Below are positions 6,209-7,381 of a stretch of 7,381 bases of DNA, in pieces. This stretch comes from Bacteroidota bacterium (lineage in GTDB: Bacteria > Bacteroidota > Ignavibacteria > Ignavibacteriales > Melioribacteraceae). The notes under the pieces are model-generated. The model ran no database searches, was not told the DNA's origin, and worked only from the letters and a program-made list of their open reading frames with translations. Where the stretch lies: assembly GCA_023381535.1 (NCBI GenBank), contig JAMCSN010000144.1, positions 1-7,381 of the forward strand, given 5' to 3'. Positions within the stretch are counted from its first letter, which is position 1; each line of letters begins with the position of its first letter. The position numbers were made by a program, and so were the translations under genes.

Positions 6209-7381
6209 TTACTTCATTAACACCATTTTCTTTACGAGCGTAAATCCTTCCGCGCTCATTCTGTAAAAGTAAACGCCACTCGCAACGAGACTGCCTGATG
6301 AATCATCTCCGTTCCAAATGGAAGAATATTTACCGGCTTGATGAAATGAATCCGTAAGAACCTTAACGAGCTGACCGAGCGAATTAAAAATTTCTATCCT
6401 AACGTTGCTTGCTCTAGGAATTTCATAATTGATAGTTGTTGAAGGGTTGAACGGATTCGGATAATTATTACTCAGCTTGAAACTGAACGGGAGCTCAGTT
6501 TCCTTTTCATTAACAGAAGTCGGAGTTGTTAAATTATAAACTTCAATTTCGTAGAGCGAGTAACCGTATTGTGTACCGCGTTTTGTTCCGTAGATTCTTA
6601 AATATCTTGCCGATGCCGAAACGTTATATTGTTCGATGCCGCCTTGTCCGTTTGTCTGGGTTAACAATGTGGTCCAGTTGGAATTATCATTAGAAACTTC
6701 AATGCGATATTGTTTTCCGTATGCGGCTTCCCAATTTAATTTTATTCGATTAAAAGTTGTTACGCTTCCGAAATCAATTGCTATCCACTGAATATCGGAC
6801 CAAGCCGACGACCAGCGTGTACCGTTATTTCCATCAACGGCTTTACTTCCAACGTAGTCGGAATTATTATTTTCAATCGAAGAAACAGTAACGGTTTTTC
6901 TAAGTGCCAAATTTACCGGCGGTGCATCGTAAACTCTGAATGATGCTGTTTTAGTATTGTTAGTGAAAATCGTTTCCGGAATATTGTTAGTCGGATTAAC
7001 AACTGCTTCGATAGTGTGCGTGCCGGGATCACCAGCTGTCCAGAAATAATCGCCGTTATTCTCATTCACGTTTCCGCAGACAAGAGCCATTCCGCCTTTC
7101 GAAATTGAATCTTCTAGAGCAACGGAGCTGCAAACATATTGCCCATCAACCTTGAAACTTATTTCGTGAAATGTTGCAGCTGGACTTGGCCAGACACCGC
7201 GGTTAATTACTGTCGCAAGAAATATCACTTTGTCTCCCTTAACCGGAAAACGGGGAACGGTCATAACGTTTGCGATTTGCAAATCGGGTAATCGATTGTT
7301 CGGAGGGCGTAAATCTAAAGTGCCGCTAAATTTAATACTGTCGGAAGAACTACCGACACTGAAAATATACGGAGCCGGATC
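6209..7381 (-). CDS. Secreted CARDB / F5/8C (CBM32-type) protein with T9SS sorting domain, C-terminal part (5' partial)
   Basis: The frame is open from the right edge to a TAA stop, giving 390 residues of a longer protein; a TTG at 7282-7280 is internal (Leu34), since the domain that contains it starts earlier. Residues about 30-150 resemble a CARDB adhesion-type Ig domain ('LPDLQIANVMTVPRFPVKGD', 'FLATVINRGVWPSPA', 'NNIPETIFTNNTKTASFRV'). Residues about 155-283 are an F5/8 type C (discoidin, CBM32-type) domain: 'NLALRKTVTVSS', 'AVDGNNGTRWSSAWSDIQWIAIDFG', 'YGKQYRIEVSNDNSNWTTL', 'ARYLRIYGTKRG...YEIEVYN'. Such domains bind sugars and usually sit beside a catalytic domain, which here would lie off the edge. 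The T9SS domain (about 297-390) has the 'NNYPNPFNPSTTINYEIP' block, a FlgD-like 'WNGDDSSGSLVASGVYFYR' segment and the end 'KKMVLMK'. Role: carbohydrate binding or degradation at the cell surface. Whether it is an enzyme cannot be told from this part. Confidence -1.
   Translation of the reverse strand, partial: DPAPYIFSVGSSSDSIKFSGTLDLRPPNNRLPDLQIANVMTVPRFPVKGDKVIFLATVINRGVWPSPAATFHEISFKVDGQYVCSSVALEDSISKGGMALVCGNVNENNGDYFWTAGDPGTHTIEAVVNPTNNIPETIFTNNTKTASFRVYDAPPVNLALRKTVTVSSIENNNSDYVGSKAVDGNNGTRWSSAWSDIQWIAIDFGSVTTFNRIKLNWEAAYGKQYRIEVSNDNSNWTTLLTQTNGQGGIEQYNVSASARYLRIYGTKRGTQYGYSLYEIEVYNLTTPTSVNEKETELPFSFKLSNNYPNPFNPSTTINYEIPRASNVRIEIFNSLGQLVKVLTDSFHQAGKYSSIWNGDDSSGSLVASGVYFYRMSAEGFTLVKKMVLMK

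Noticed and set aside
6075..6266. A 63-codon + strand open frame in and beyond the intergenic spacer
   Set aside because: It runs antisense into the conserved end of the T9SS domain at 6209 onward, has no ribosome binding site, and its product resembles nothing; it is most likely chance.
1..7381. CRISPR array, tRNA/rRNA gene, transposase, phage or defence system
   Set aside because: No spaced direct repeats, RNA signatures or matching protein motifs were seen; about 97 percent of the window is covered by the four hydrolase-type genes.

Overview
This window looks like part of a carbohydrate-degradation locus from a member of the Bacteroidota/Chlorobi superphylum, most likely an Ignavibacteria-type bacterium. 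Three of the four genes end in a type IX secretion (T9SS) C-terminal sorting domain. Each carries the block 'NYPNPFNP', followed by a 'VYD.LG.E.A.LV'-type strand and a final 'KKM(I/V)L(L/M)K'. This wording is typical of Ignavibacteria and some related uncultured phyla. The host assignment is inference from these tails; no rRNA or marker gene is present.

Layout. Two genes on the + strand (1-1046 and 1099-4083) converge on two on the - strand (4089-6068 and 6209-7381), with only 5 bases between the inner stop codons. From left to right they are: (1) the C-terminal third of a GH3 beta-glucosidase-type enzyme with a PA14 domain, cut by the window's left edge; (2) a complete secreted clan GH-A TIM-barrel hydrolase with a carbohydrate-binding-like domain inserted inside the barrel and a T9SS tail; (3) on the opposite strand, a complete secreted GH-A (GH2/GH5-like) hydrolase with Ig-like domains and a T9SS tail; (4) upstream of it on the same strand, the C-terminal part of a large secreted protein with CARDB, F5/8C (CBM32-type) and T9SS domains, cut by the right edge.

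Likely teamwork (inference). The three T9SS-tailed proteins would be exported to the cell surface or medium, where they bind and cut a polysaccharide. The GH3 enzyme lacks a sorting tail and would more likely act on released oligosaccharides in the periplasm. The substrate cannot be fixed from the sequence; a beta-linked glycan is most plausible. No SusC/SusD pair, transporter or regulator is in view.

The most interesting signals are two short palindromic, repeat-like insertions. Each sits in frame in the T9SS sorting domain of a different gene (3877-3898 and 4164-4214), where they add about 7 and 12 residues to loops of an otherwise conserved domain. The CBM nested in the GH-A barrel is the second point of interest. 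There is no stretch over 300 bases without a gene, and I saw no RNA gene, CRISPR array, transposase or phage gene.
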